The translations under genes and the position numbers were made by a program. A stretch of DNA of 6,035 nucleotides, from positions 1-6,035 of the forward strand of contig CAIKBN010000124.1 of NCBI GenBank assembly GCA_903825675.1, read 5' to 3'. This document shows, in pieces, positions 1-4,712 of the stretch. The notes beneath the pieces were generated by a model, which saw only the letters and a list, made by a program, of their open reading frames with translations, did no database searches and was not told the DNA's origin. The stretch is from an uncultured archaeon (GTDB lineage Archaea > Aenigmatarchaeota > Aenigmatarchaeia > GW2011-AR5). Position 1 is the first letter of the stretch, and each line of letters opens with the position of its first letter.

Positions 1-237
1 AAGGAAAGGAAAGAAAAGGAGAGAACTGAAAAGAAAGCAAAAAAGAAACCAAAAAATAAGAAGCTTAAATTGAAGGAAGTAAAAGAAGATGAGCTGACAA
101 AAGAAGAAAACGAGCCTGAAGAACTAGAAAAGGAGGAAGAAACGAAATATAAAAAAATAGAAAAAGAAGGGGATGAAGACGAAATAGTGTACGAGAATGA
201 AAACGAAGACGAATTGGATGAAGAAGAAAAGGAGTAA
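1..237 (+). CDS. C-terminal end of a Lys/Glu-rich protein (5' truncated)
   Basis: Frame 1 is open from the first base to TAA at 235-237, giving 78 residues with the start outside the window. Composition is extreme: I count 21 Lys and 28 Glu, so 49 of 78 residues. Charge is segregated: the first 20 residues hold 10 Lys and 4 Glu, while the last 18 hold one Lys, nine Glu and two Asp. Only a few hydrophobic residues (Leu, Val, Ile, Tyr) are scattered through it. It has no cysteines and no recognisable motif. This looks like a disordered or single-helix charged tail of a larger protein; the body that would reveal function is missing. The purine-rich coding strand makes other frames look open too, but frame 1 is the only one ending in a natural position before the next promoter. 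I do not assign a function. Confidence 0.6.
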   Translation, partial: KERKEKERTEKKAKKKPKNKKLKLKEVKEDELTKEENEPEELEKEEETKYKKIEKEGDEDEIVYENENEDELDEEEKE

Positions 238-284
238 AAGAAGCGATAAAACAAATTACATAACAATTACAGATGATTTACAAA

Positions 285-291
285 TTTTTTT
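285..291 (+). terminator. T-tract, candidate archaeal terminator
   Basis: A run of seven T lies 48 bases after the stop of the Lys/Glu-rich gene and just before the TATA box of the next gene. Archaeal RNA polymerase can terminate at T-rich stretches on the non-template strand without a hairpin. The position between one stop and the next promoter fits, but a T-run in AT-rich DNA is weak evidence. Confidence 0.35.
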
Positions 292-301
292 GTCTGGAAG
301 T

Positions 302-309
302 TTTATAAA
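302..309 (+). promoter_or_regulatory. TATA box for the zinc-ribbon-like gene
   Basis: TTTATAAA at 302-309 is centred about 26.5 bases before the ATG at 332. That is the usual archaeal TATA-to-transcription-start spacing, so transcription would begin at or next to the start codon and the mRNA would be leaderless. The purine-rich bases just upstream (GGAAG, 296-300) could be the BRE. This promoter is the main reason to prefer ATG 332 over ATG 197. Confidence 0.55.
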
Positions 310-331
310 GTTTGAGTTTATTTTATTGGTT

Positions 332-805
332 ATGTGGGATGAAAAAATATCAAGAGAAGAATTTAAAAAATTAACTGCTTTAGTTTATAAAAAAATATTG
401 ACGATGCCTGACAATTCTATAATCTGGACGCCTGATTTTACAGCAGGCCAAATAGGAGAACTTGCTGACATGGTTCTAATTCTTGCTGGTGAAGGTGCTG
501 GGGATAGAATTGAATTTAATGAATGTAGAATAATTCTTGGGAAAAGATATCCAGAAACGATAGGAGCAAAATATAGAAATAAAAAAGAGGGATCAGGAAT
601 TATTATATGCCCGTATTGCTTTGAAAAGGATGAAAAAAATGGCAGATTTGAAAAATACAATGTGATACATACGGGCAATGATATGAAATTGAAACGTAAT
701 AGATTAGAATTAACATGTGGTGAATGCTCAAATAAAACTATTCTAAAACCGAATGAAGTAGTTGAGCTTGGTTATGGAAAATTAAATGTAAGATATGGTA
801 TTTAA
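332..805 (+). CDS. Small hypothetical protein with a C-terminal CxxC...CxxC zinc-ribbon-like pattern
   Basis: A 157-residue protein that I do not recognise. The frame is open back to ATG 197, but that start would overlap the preceding gene and add a very basic 45-residue stretch. ATG 332 sits 26.5 bases after a good TATA box and gives a normal soluble N-terminus. Residues 1-25 look like an amphipathic helix and residues 38-53 like a second helix. The C-terminal part carries CPYC at residues 93-96 and CGEC at 129-132, separated by basic, beta-like sequence; this is the arrangement of a zinc ribbon with four cysteine ligands. Such ribbons occur in nucleic-acid-binding proteins and as structural modules, so function stays open. 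Its sequence is AT-rich (13 of 60 bases G or C at 361-420). It is convergent with the next gene. Confidence 0.7.
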   Translation: MWDEKISREEFKKLTALVYKKILTMPDNSIIWTPDFTAGQIGELADMVLILAGEGAGDRIEFNECRIILGKRYPETIGAKYRNKKEGSGIIICPYCFEKDEKNGRFEKYNVIHTGNDMKLKRNRLELTCGECSNKTILKPNEVVELGYGKLNVRYGI

Positions 806-808
806 TAA

Positions 809-1438
809 CTATGGCCCAATCGTAATGCCTTCGCCAGTTATCTTATTCGCGATTCCTTCTACATGCAGGCTGTTATTGAACATGAAACTGGCCAACGGAT
901 AGCTTATGCTCAAATTCTTGTATCCTATAGTTGTCATGGCATTATCAAGCATTATAGTCCCTGAGGCCCTTGCCATGTCAAACTTATCCAGTTTCAGGTT
1001 GTCGATCCTTAGCGTATTAAACGTCGAATTGGCTTTTATGCTACCTGCATTAAAGCTCATGGACGTGCCTTCAGTAGATATTCTGCTGAAGTCGCCCTCA
1101 AAGAAAATATTTTTTCCAGTTACATGACCTGAAATACTTGTACCAACTATGGTTATTTTCTCGCTTGTTGATATATTTCCAGAGCTCATCTCTGCAGAAA
1201 AACTATCACTATCAAGTATGATATTTATATTCCCGCTAAAGTACAAATCATTGTATTCATCAGATGTTAGGATAAATGAGACATTTCTTACAGGCTCTTT
1301 GGCAGGAGCAGAGCCAGCTAACTTGTCAAAAACCTTGTCAATGAAGTCAGCCATAGCTGGATGCATAGACAAGGCAACAGCTATGACAGCTAATATTATT
1401 ATAACAGTAGCAATAAGCTTCCAGTTGAATAAGCCCAT
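809..1438 (-). CDS. Membrane-anchored beta-rich extracytoplasmic protein, function unknown
   Basis: The protein is 209 residues, with ATG at 1436-1438 and TAG at 809-811. Residues 1-7 are short and contain a lysine. Residues 8-25 are a strongly hydrophobic helix, either a signal anchor or an uncleaved signal peptide. A linker rich in Ala, Lys and Pro (about 40-50) follows. Residues 52-209 consist of alternating short strands rich in Ser, Thr, Asn and Gly, suggesting a beta-sandwich or beta-helix outside the membrane. I see five N-X-S/T sequons (Asn 52, 88, 137, 175, 188), all after the membrane segment, as expected for a surface-exposed archaeal protein. The repeating strand pattern is loosely like LptA/LptC-type folds, but I see no diagnostic motif. 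It is convergent with the zinc-ribbon-like gene after only 3 bases and divergent from the DUF1512 gene. Confidence 0.75.
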   Translation of the reverse strand: MGLFNWKLIATVIIILAVIAVALSMHPAMADFIDKVFDKLAGSAPAKEPVRNVSFILTSDEYNDLYFSGNINIILDSDSFSAEMSSGNISTSEKITIVGTSISGHVTGKNIFFEGDFSRISTEGTSMSFNAGSIKANSTFNTLRIDNLKLDKFDMARASGTIMLDNAMTTIGYKNLSISYPLASFMFNNSLHVEGIANKITGEGITIGP

Positions 1439-1460
1439 GCTAAGAATTAGCTTTCGCTGC

Positions 1461-1468
1461 TTAAAAAG
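1461..1468 (-). promoter_or_regulatory. Candidate TATA box for the membrane-anchored beta-rich gene
   Basis: On the minus strand this reads CTTTTTAA, centred about 26.5 bases before the ATG at 1438, the spacing expected for a leaderless transcript. The match to the TATA consensus is imperfect. A second AT-rich candidate on the minus strand (TTTAAAAATA, about 1478-1487) would instead give a leader of about 20 bases. No Shine-Dalgarno is visible before the start codon, which favours the leaderless reading. Confidence 0.35.
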
Positions 1469-1548
1469 ATTAATTTGTATTTTTAAAGTTATTCAGAACT
1501 TCAAAATAAATGTTCCTACAAGCAGTAGCAAGAAACATTTTCCTTTTT

Positions 1549-1579
1549 AAAGATTATCATTCATTAAATCATAGTCTTT
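1549..1579. repeat. Imperfect inverted repeat, candidate operator
   Basis: The arms 1549-1560 and 1568-1579 are 12 bases each, with a 7-base spacer. Ten of 12 positions are complementary, and one of the two exceptions could form a G-U pair in RNA. The right arm abuts and slightly overlaps the TATA region of the DUF1512 gene, so a bound factor could affect TBP/TFB binding. AT-rich DNA makes such dyads common by chance. Confidence 0.3.
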
Positions 1580-1584
1580 GTATA
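1577..1584 (+). promoter_or_regulatory. TATA box for the DUF1512 gene
   Basis: TTTGTATA at 1577-1584, continuing as TATAATTATT to 1590, ends about 20-26 bases before ATG 1610. This allows a leaderless or nearly leaderless mRNA. It lies at the right-hand end of the imperfect dyad at 1549-1579. Confidence 0.45.
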
Positions 1585-1609
1585 ATTATTACGTACTAAA
1601 GTTAAGGTC

Positions 1610-2776
1610 ATGCCAATGTATCTAATGCAATCTGATGCCATCGGAACAATTATATGGTTCCTCATGTTCTTCGTATTAATATTTCTCTATCCAAGACTAA
1701 TGCTTTCACAGCTTATCTTTAAATTGGAACAGTCAGCAAAAAAAATGGAATTAATGTCGCATAAAGCCAACTTGATGATAGCCAAAAAGCTGGAGAAACA
1801 CCCAACCAAAGAACTGAAGAGCGATATAAACGAGTTTACAGACTTCTTTGTTGTCGAGCCTTCCAACATAGACCCGTATGGCCTGGTTAGAAAGATCGAC
1901 CAGACTATAAGGGGCATGGAATCGCGGTTTAATGAATTCGCCAATAAAATAGCAGGCAAAAAGAACGATAAAGAAAAACAGGAAATTAATTATTCGCTAA
2001 GAGCAGCCATAGGCCTTAGACAGATAGCCAAGATCGTTCGGCACAATGTTGAATTGGCAAAGAAATTCAAGAACCTGCAGATTGCTATGATACTTCAGAT
2101 GCAGCTACCTTTGATAGAAAAAATAGCTGAAGGTGAGTTCAAAGGCACTGAGGCCTTCATGAACGGATGGCCAATTGGCGACGGTATCGGGCCATTAGTA
2201 GCTGCTTCTCTTATCAAGAGCAGCAAAGAGATAGCTGAGGATGTTGTAGTTGGCGAAACCACAATAAAAGGCAGGAAATGCTTTGTCCTGAAAGCCAAAG
2301 GTCCGGCACCGCATTTGGGAAGAATTGACGAAGCCATCAGCTGGATAATGAAAAGACATAAAATAGCCAGAATAATAACCATAGATGCTGCTCAGAAGCT
2401 TGAGGGCGAGAAATCCGGCTCAGTAGCTGAGGGTGTCGGCTTTGCCATGGGTGGCATCGGACAGAGAGAAATGATCGAAAACGTACTTCTTCCTATGAAA
2501 AAACCAATTGACAGTATTGTCGTAAAAGTCGGTATGACAGAAGCCATACTGCCAATGAAAAAAGAGATATACAAAGCCCTGCCAAAGGTTAAAACCGCCT
2601 TAGATAAATCAGTTGAAAGAGCAGGCAAGAATGAAAAAGTGATAATAATCGGTGTAGGCAACTCCTGCGGCATACGCGATGATGAAAAAGCAGTTGATGA
2701 AACAGAACAGATAGTTGAAAAGCTTGACGAGATGTACAAGAAGGAAAAGGAAAATGAAAAAGGCGGTTGGTTCTAA
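1610..2776 (+). CDS. DUF1512-family archaeal membrane-anchored protein
   Basis: The protein is 388 residues, close to the roughly 370 typical of this uncharacterised archaeal family as I remember it. Residues 10-31 form one hydrophobic membrane helix, followed by a long charged helical region (about 32-175), so the bulk is probably cytoplasmic. The conserved part has GDGIGPLVA at 190-198, a strand plus IDA at 255-260, LEGEKSG at 264-270, a glycine-rich AEGVGFAMGGIG at 273-284, and IIIGVGNSCGIRDDE at 345-359. These glycine and aspartate clusters resemble the HybD/GPR-protease fold; that comparison is inference. The start is ATG 1610, placed by the TATA box. The nearby ATG 1616 has AAGGT seven bases upstream (1604-1608) and is a real alternative, shortening the protein by two residues. 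The gene ends in tandem stops TAA-TAG (2774-2779). Confidence 0.85.
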   Translation: MPMYLMQSDAIGTIIWFLMFFVLIFLYPRLMLSQLIFKLEQSAKKMELMSHKANLMIAKKLEKHPTKELKSDINEFTDFFVVEPSNIDPYGLVRKIDQTIRGMESRFNEFANKIAGKKNDKEKQEINYSLRAAIGLRQIAKIVRHNVELAKKFKNLQIAMILQMQLPLIEKIAEGEFKGTEAFMNGWPIGDGIGPLVAASLIKSSKEIAEDVVVGETTIKGRKCFVLKAKGPAPHLGRIDEAISWIMKRHKIARIITIDAAQKLEGEKSGSVAEGVGFAMGGIGQREMIENVLLPMKKPIDSIVVKVGMTEAILPMKKEIYKALPKVKTALDKSVERAGKNEKVIIIGVGNSCGIRDDEKAVDETEQIVEKLDEMYKKEKENEKGGWF

Positions 2777-2784
2777 TAGCAATC

Positions 2785-2789
2785 TTTTT
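2785..2789 (+). terminator. Short T-tract after the DUF1512 gene
   Basis: Five T occur 8 bases after the TAA stop of the DUF1512 gene and before the TATA box of the next gene. It is a candidate factor-independent archaeal terminator, short and therefore weakly supported. Confidence 0.25.
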
Positions 2790-2808
2790 ACTACTGACCA
2801 AAGATATA

Positions 2809-2816
2809 TTTATAAA
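2809..2816 (+). promoter_or_regulatory. TATA box for the TrmB-family regulator
   Basis: TTTATAAA at 2809-2816 is identical to the box at 302-309, and both are followed by GTTT. The expected transcription start is near 2839, giving a leader of about 14 bases before GTG 2853. The leader contains AGGT at 2840-2843, a partial Shine-Dalgarno 9 bases from the GTG. This is one of the few genes here that does not look leaderless. Confidence 0.5.
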
Positions 2817-2852
2817 GTTTTTCATAGACTTAATTAGTTAGGTCGTGGTCAA

Positions 2853-3683
2853 GTGGTCGCATCTCAAAGAACAATGGATTCTCTGAAAACAATCGGTCTG
2901 AACAAATACGAGAGGAATCTATGGGTTGCGCTGCTTTCTAGAGGTGCGTCTACTGCAGGCGAACTCTCTGATATTTCTAATGTTCCGAGAAGCAGGTGCT
3001 ATGATGTTCTTGAAAGCCTGGCTGGCAAGGGCTTTATTGTTATTCAGCCCGGAAAGCCTATCAAATATATTGTAAAATCACCGAGAGAAGCCTTGGAAAG
3101 GGCAACAAAGAAGATAAATGAGGATGCAGTTGAGCTTACAGACAAGATAGAGCGGCTGATAAAGAGTGATGCAATAAAGGAGCTGGAAAAGATACATAAG
3201 GATAACATAAAAACAGTAAAGCCTGAAGATATGACAGGTACTCTTAAGGGAAGATACCTTATGATGCAGCAGATGGAAACCATGCTCAAGAAGGCAAAGA
3301 AGAGCATCAAATTAATGACAACAGCTGACGGCCTGATAGAGCTTATGAACAACTATGCAGGCCTTATAAAGAAGGCTTCAGAGAACGGAGTCAAAATCAA
3401 GATAGCTGCTCCGATAAATAAACAGACCATGTGTGTAGTAAAGGATCTTTCAAAATATGCACAGATAAGGGACATAGGAAATGTAGAGCATGTTGAAAAA
3501 ATGCTTGGCAGGTTCTATGCAGTTGATGGCGAGGAATTCCTTCTGAGCCTGACAGATGATGCTAAAGTGCACCCAACACAGGATGTTGCATTATGGAGCC
3601 AGAGCGACCATGCAACAGCCAATATCTTCGAGCCTATGTTTGAACTGGTATGGCAGCACTCAAAGCCGATAAAGCAGAATTAG
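2853..3683 (+). CDS. TrmB-family transcriptional regulator
   Basis: The protein is 276 residues. Residues 11-75 are a winged helix-turn-helix of the TrmB type: LKTIGLNKYERNLWVALL, then a recognition-helix segment with VPRSRCYDVLESLAGKGF (44-61), then a beta wing ending near KYIV. Residues 78-120 are a charged helix, a likely dimerising coiled coil. Residues 130-272 match the effector/sensor domain found in many TrmB homologues, with a strand-rich core near FYAVDGEEFLLSL (221-233) and a C-terminal helix ending FELVWQ. Characterised members bind palindromic promoter sites in response to sugars or redox state; the ligand cannot be read here. The start is GTG 2853, because an in-frame stop lies at 2835-2837 and AGGT precedes it. 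ATG 2874, just before the HTH, is the alternative. The stop overlaps the convergent kinase gene. Confidence 0.9.
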   Translation: MVASQRTMDSLKTIGLNKYERNLWVALLSRGASTAGELSDISNVPRSRCYDVLESLAGKGFIVIQPGKPIKYIVKSPREALERATKKINEDAVELTDKIERLIKSDAIKELEKIHKDNIKTVKPEDMTGTLKGRYLMMQQMETMLKKAKKSIKLMTTADGLIELMNNYAGLIKKASENGVKIKIAAPINKQTMCVVKDLSKYAQIRDIGNVEHVEKMLGRFYAVDGEEFLLSLTDDAKVHPTQDVALWSQSDHATANIFEPMFELVWQHSKPIKQN

Positions 3684-4189
3684 TTCTTTTGGGCAAAATA
3701 ATTTAATATATCCCTAGCTATCTGATCTGCTGTTTTGCCTTTACAATTTACAGTAAAATCAGCGTATTTAGAATAAAGAGAACACCTTTCATCATATACC
3801 TCTCTTAACGACTTGTTTCTCAAGCCTACTATACCTCTAGATGATCTATCTGATAATCTGATCTCTATATCATCAAATGAATTATATAGATAAACTAAAG
3901 TGGAGTTTTGTTTTAGGTATTCCATAAGTCCAGAGATATAAATTATACTACCCCCAGGCGCAACCACCCTACGCCTCAAATCTATTTCATACATTCTTCT
4001 GGCTTCGGCTTCAAGAAAAGTACTTTCACCTTCAGTATTTATAATTTCTTGTGCAGTTCTGCCTTCTTTCTCTAGTATGTACTCATCCAAATCTGTGAAA
4101 GCAAATTTCAATTCTTTAGATAACACCCTGCCCACAGTAGACTTACCTACACCAGCCATACCTATTAAAACAATGTTTTCGCTCTTCAT
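3680..4189 (-). CDS. Shikimate-kinase-like P-loop kinase (substrate uncertain)
   Basis: The protein is 169 residues, the normal size for an AroK/AroL-type kinase. It has a Walker A motif GMAGVGKST at 10-18, DLD at 33-35 (equivalent to the paired aspartates of shikimate kinase), GESTF at 54-58, PGGS at 78-81, a lid region at about 113-125 with SRGIVGLR, and DERCSLY with Arg135. The family fold and ATP binding are clear. The substrate is less so: the arginine that normally follows the GExxF phenylalanine and binds shikimate is Leu59, and the usual GGG is GGS. As I recall, most archaea make shikimate 3-phosphate with an unrelated GHMP kinase, and this leucine/GGS version is a bacterial-type paralogue. 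It may act on another small hydroxyl compound. The coding region is AT-rich (19 of 60 G or C at 3721-3780), hinting at transfer. Confidence 0.8.
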   Translation of the reverse strand: MKSENIVLIGMAGVGKSTVGRVLSKELKFAFTDLDEYILEKEGRTAQEIINTEGESTFLEAEARRMYEIDLRRRVVAPGGSIIYISGLMEYLKQNSTLVYLYNSFDDIEIRLSDRSSRGIVGLRNKSLREVYDERCSLYSKYADFTVNCKGKTADQIARDILNYFAQKN

Positions 4190-4210
4190 GGAAAATCATA
4201 AGAAGGTTAA

Positions 4211-4218
4211 ATATAAAA
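4211..4218 (-). promoter_or_regulatory. TATA box for the shikimate-kinase-like gene
   Basis: On the minus strand this is TTTTATAT, centred 25.5 bases before the ATG at 4189, implying a leaderless transcript. It lies in the 50-base gap after the mgtC-like gene, so the kinase gene can be transcribed independently of that upstream neighbour. The same eight bases form the elp3 TATA box. Confidence 0.5.
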
Positions 4219-4239
4219 ACTGATTAGAAAGAGTATAAA

Positions 4240-4680
4240 TTACCTTCTCTTCTTCCTGAGCTTTTCATCCATTCGTTTTTCTAAAATCTTGCCTGGCTTT
4301 AGGACAAATACAACAAGTATAGTCGCAGCTATAGCAGCAAAGTACAAGCCAAAGCCGACTGCAATGCCTATGGCTCCTAGCACCCATATTTCTGCTGCTG
4401 TTGTTAAGCCACTGACCTTATTCTCTGCATGGAATATCATGCCTGCACCAAGGAAGCCTATGCCTGTGACAATGCCAGAAGCTATTCTTGTGTCAAGACC
4501 GCCTTCTATCACTAATGACACTATGGTAAAGAGCGCTGCACCAACACAAACCAGAATATGCGTCCTGAGGCCAGCAGGCTTTCCGCGAATCTCCCTGTCA
4601 AGGCCGACCAACATGCCAAGTATGCCAGCTACTATAAGCTTGGTTGTTATATCAATCTCGAGAGCACTTATCTGCCACAT
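4240..4680 (-). CDS. MgtC/SapB-family inner membrane protein
   Basis: The protein is 146 residues and corresponds to the conserved N-terminal membrane domain of MgtC. It has the hallmark REIRGKPAGLRTH at 29-41, GIGFLGAGMI at 73-82 and GLTTAAEIW at 91-99. Hydrophobic segments lie at about 14-27, 41-58, 66-84 and 98-128, the last long enough for one or two helices. A basic tail (RMDEKLRKKRR) ends the protein. The soluble C-terminal ACT-like domain found in Salmonella or Mycobacterium MgtC is absent, as in many short family members. MgtC proteins are linked to growth in low magnesium and, in pathogens, to modulation of the F-type ATP synthase; whether that applies to an archaeon is unknown. It is divergent from elp3 across 32 bases and lies upstream of the kinase gene on the same strand. 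Confidence 0.9.
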   Translation of the reverse strand: MWQISALEIDITTKLIVAGILGMLVGLDREIRGKPAGLRTHILVCVGAALFTIVSLVIEGGLDTRIASGIVTGIGFLGAGMIFHAENKVSGLTTAAEIWVLGAIGIAVGFGLYFAAIAATILVVFVLKPGKILEKRMDEKLRKKRR

Positions 4681-4682
4681 GA

Positions 4683-4690
4683 TTTTATAT
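4683..4690 (+). promoter_or_regulatory. TATA box for elp3
   Basis: TTTTATAT at 4683-4690 is centred 26.5 bases before ATG 4713, giving a leaderless elp3 mRNA. There is no Shine-Dalgarno before the ATG (AATAAACTT). The box sits immediately beside the start codon of the divergent mgtC-like gene, so the two promoters interleave. Confidence 0.55.
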
Positions 4691-4701
4691 TGTTTTTTCT
4701 G

Positions 4702-4709
4702 TTAATAAA
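4702..4709 (-). promoter_or_regulatory. TATA box for the mgtC-like gene
   Basis: On the minus strand this reads TTTATTAA, centred 25.5 bases before the ATG at 4680. The implied transcript is leaderless. The other AT-rich minus-strand candidate (ATATAAAA, 4683-4690) is too close to the start codon to serve this gene. The box overlaps the expected initiation zone of elp3. Confidence 0.45.
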
Positions 4710-4712
4710 CTT

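Noticed and set aside
1..237. Purine-rich stretch as a simple DNA repeat
   Set aside because: It has no fixed repeat unit. The bias is explained by Lys and Glu codons in one open frame.
197..331. Upstream ATG that would extend the zinc-ribbon-like protein by 45 residues
   Set aside because: It overlaps the end of the Lys/Glu-rich gene in another frame, has no Shine-Dalgarno, gives a very basic odd N-terminus, and spans the TATA box that fits ATG 332.
1149..1550. 133-codon plus-strand open frame running into the intergenic region
   Set aside because: It is mostly antisense to the membrane-anchored protein, shows no promoter or domain, and ends in promoter DNA.
1439..1609. Possible small RNA or tRNA in the divergent gap
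   Set aside because: No cloverleaf, GTTC-type T-loop or stable GC-rich stem is visible. Promoters and one weak dyad account for it.
2095..2825. Several minus-strand open frames opposite the DUF1512 gene
   Set aside because: They are Ser/Ile/Phe-rich shadows of the DUF1512 coding frame, with no start signals.
3680..4680. Kinase and mgtC-like genes as a functional operon
   Set aside because: They are on the same strand with a 50-base gap, but the kinase has its own well-placed TATA box and the functions do not connect. Co-transcription is possible but unsupported.
4691..4700. T6 run between mgtC-like and elp3 as a terminator
   Set aside because: It lies between two divergent start codons, where no transcript needs to end. 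It more likely reflects AT-rich promoter DNA.
4289..4705. 138-codon plus-strand open frame
   Set aside because: It is antisense to the mgtC-like gene, which has clear family motifs; the translated product is low-quality and Pro/Met/Thr-rich.
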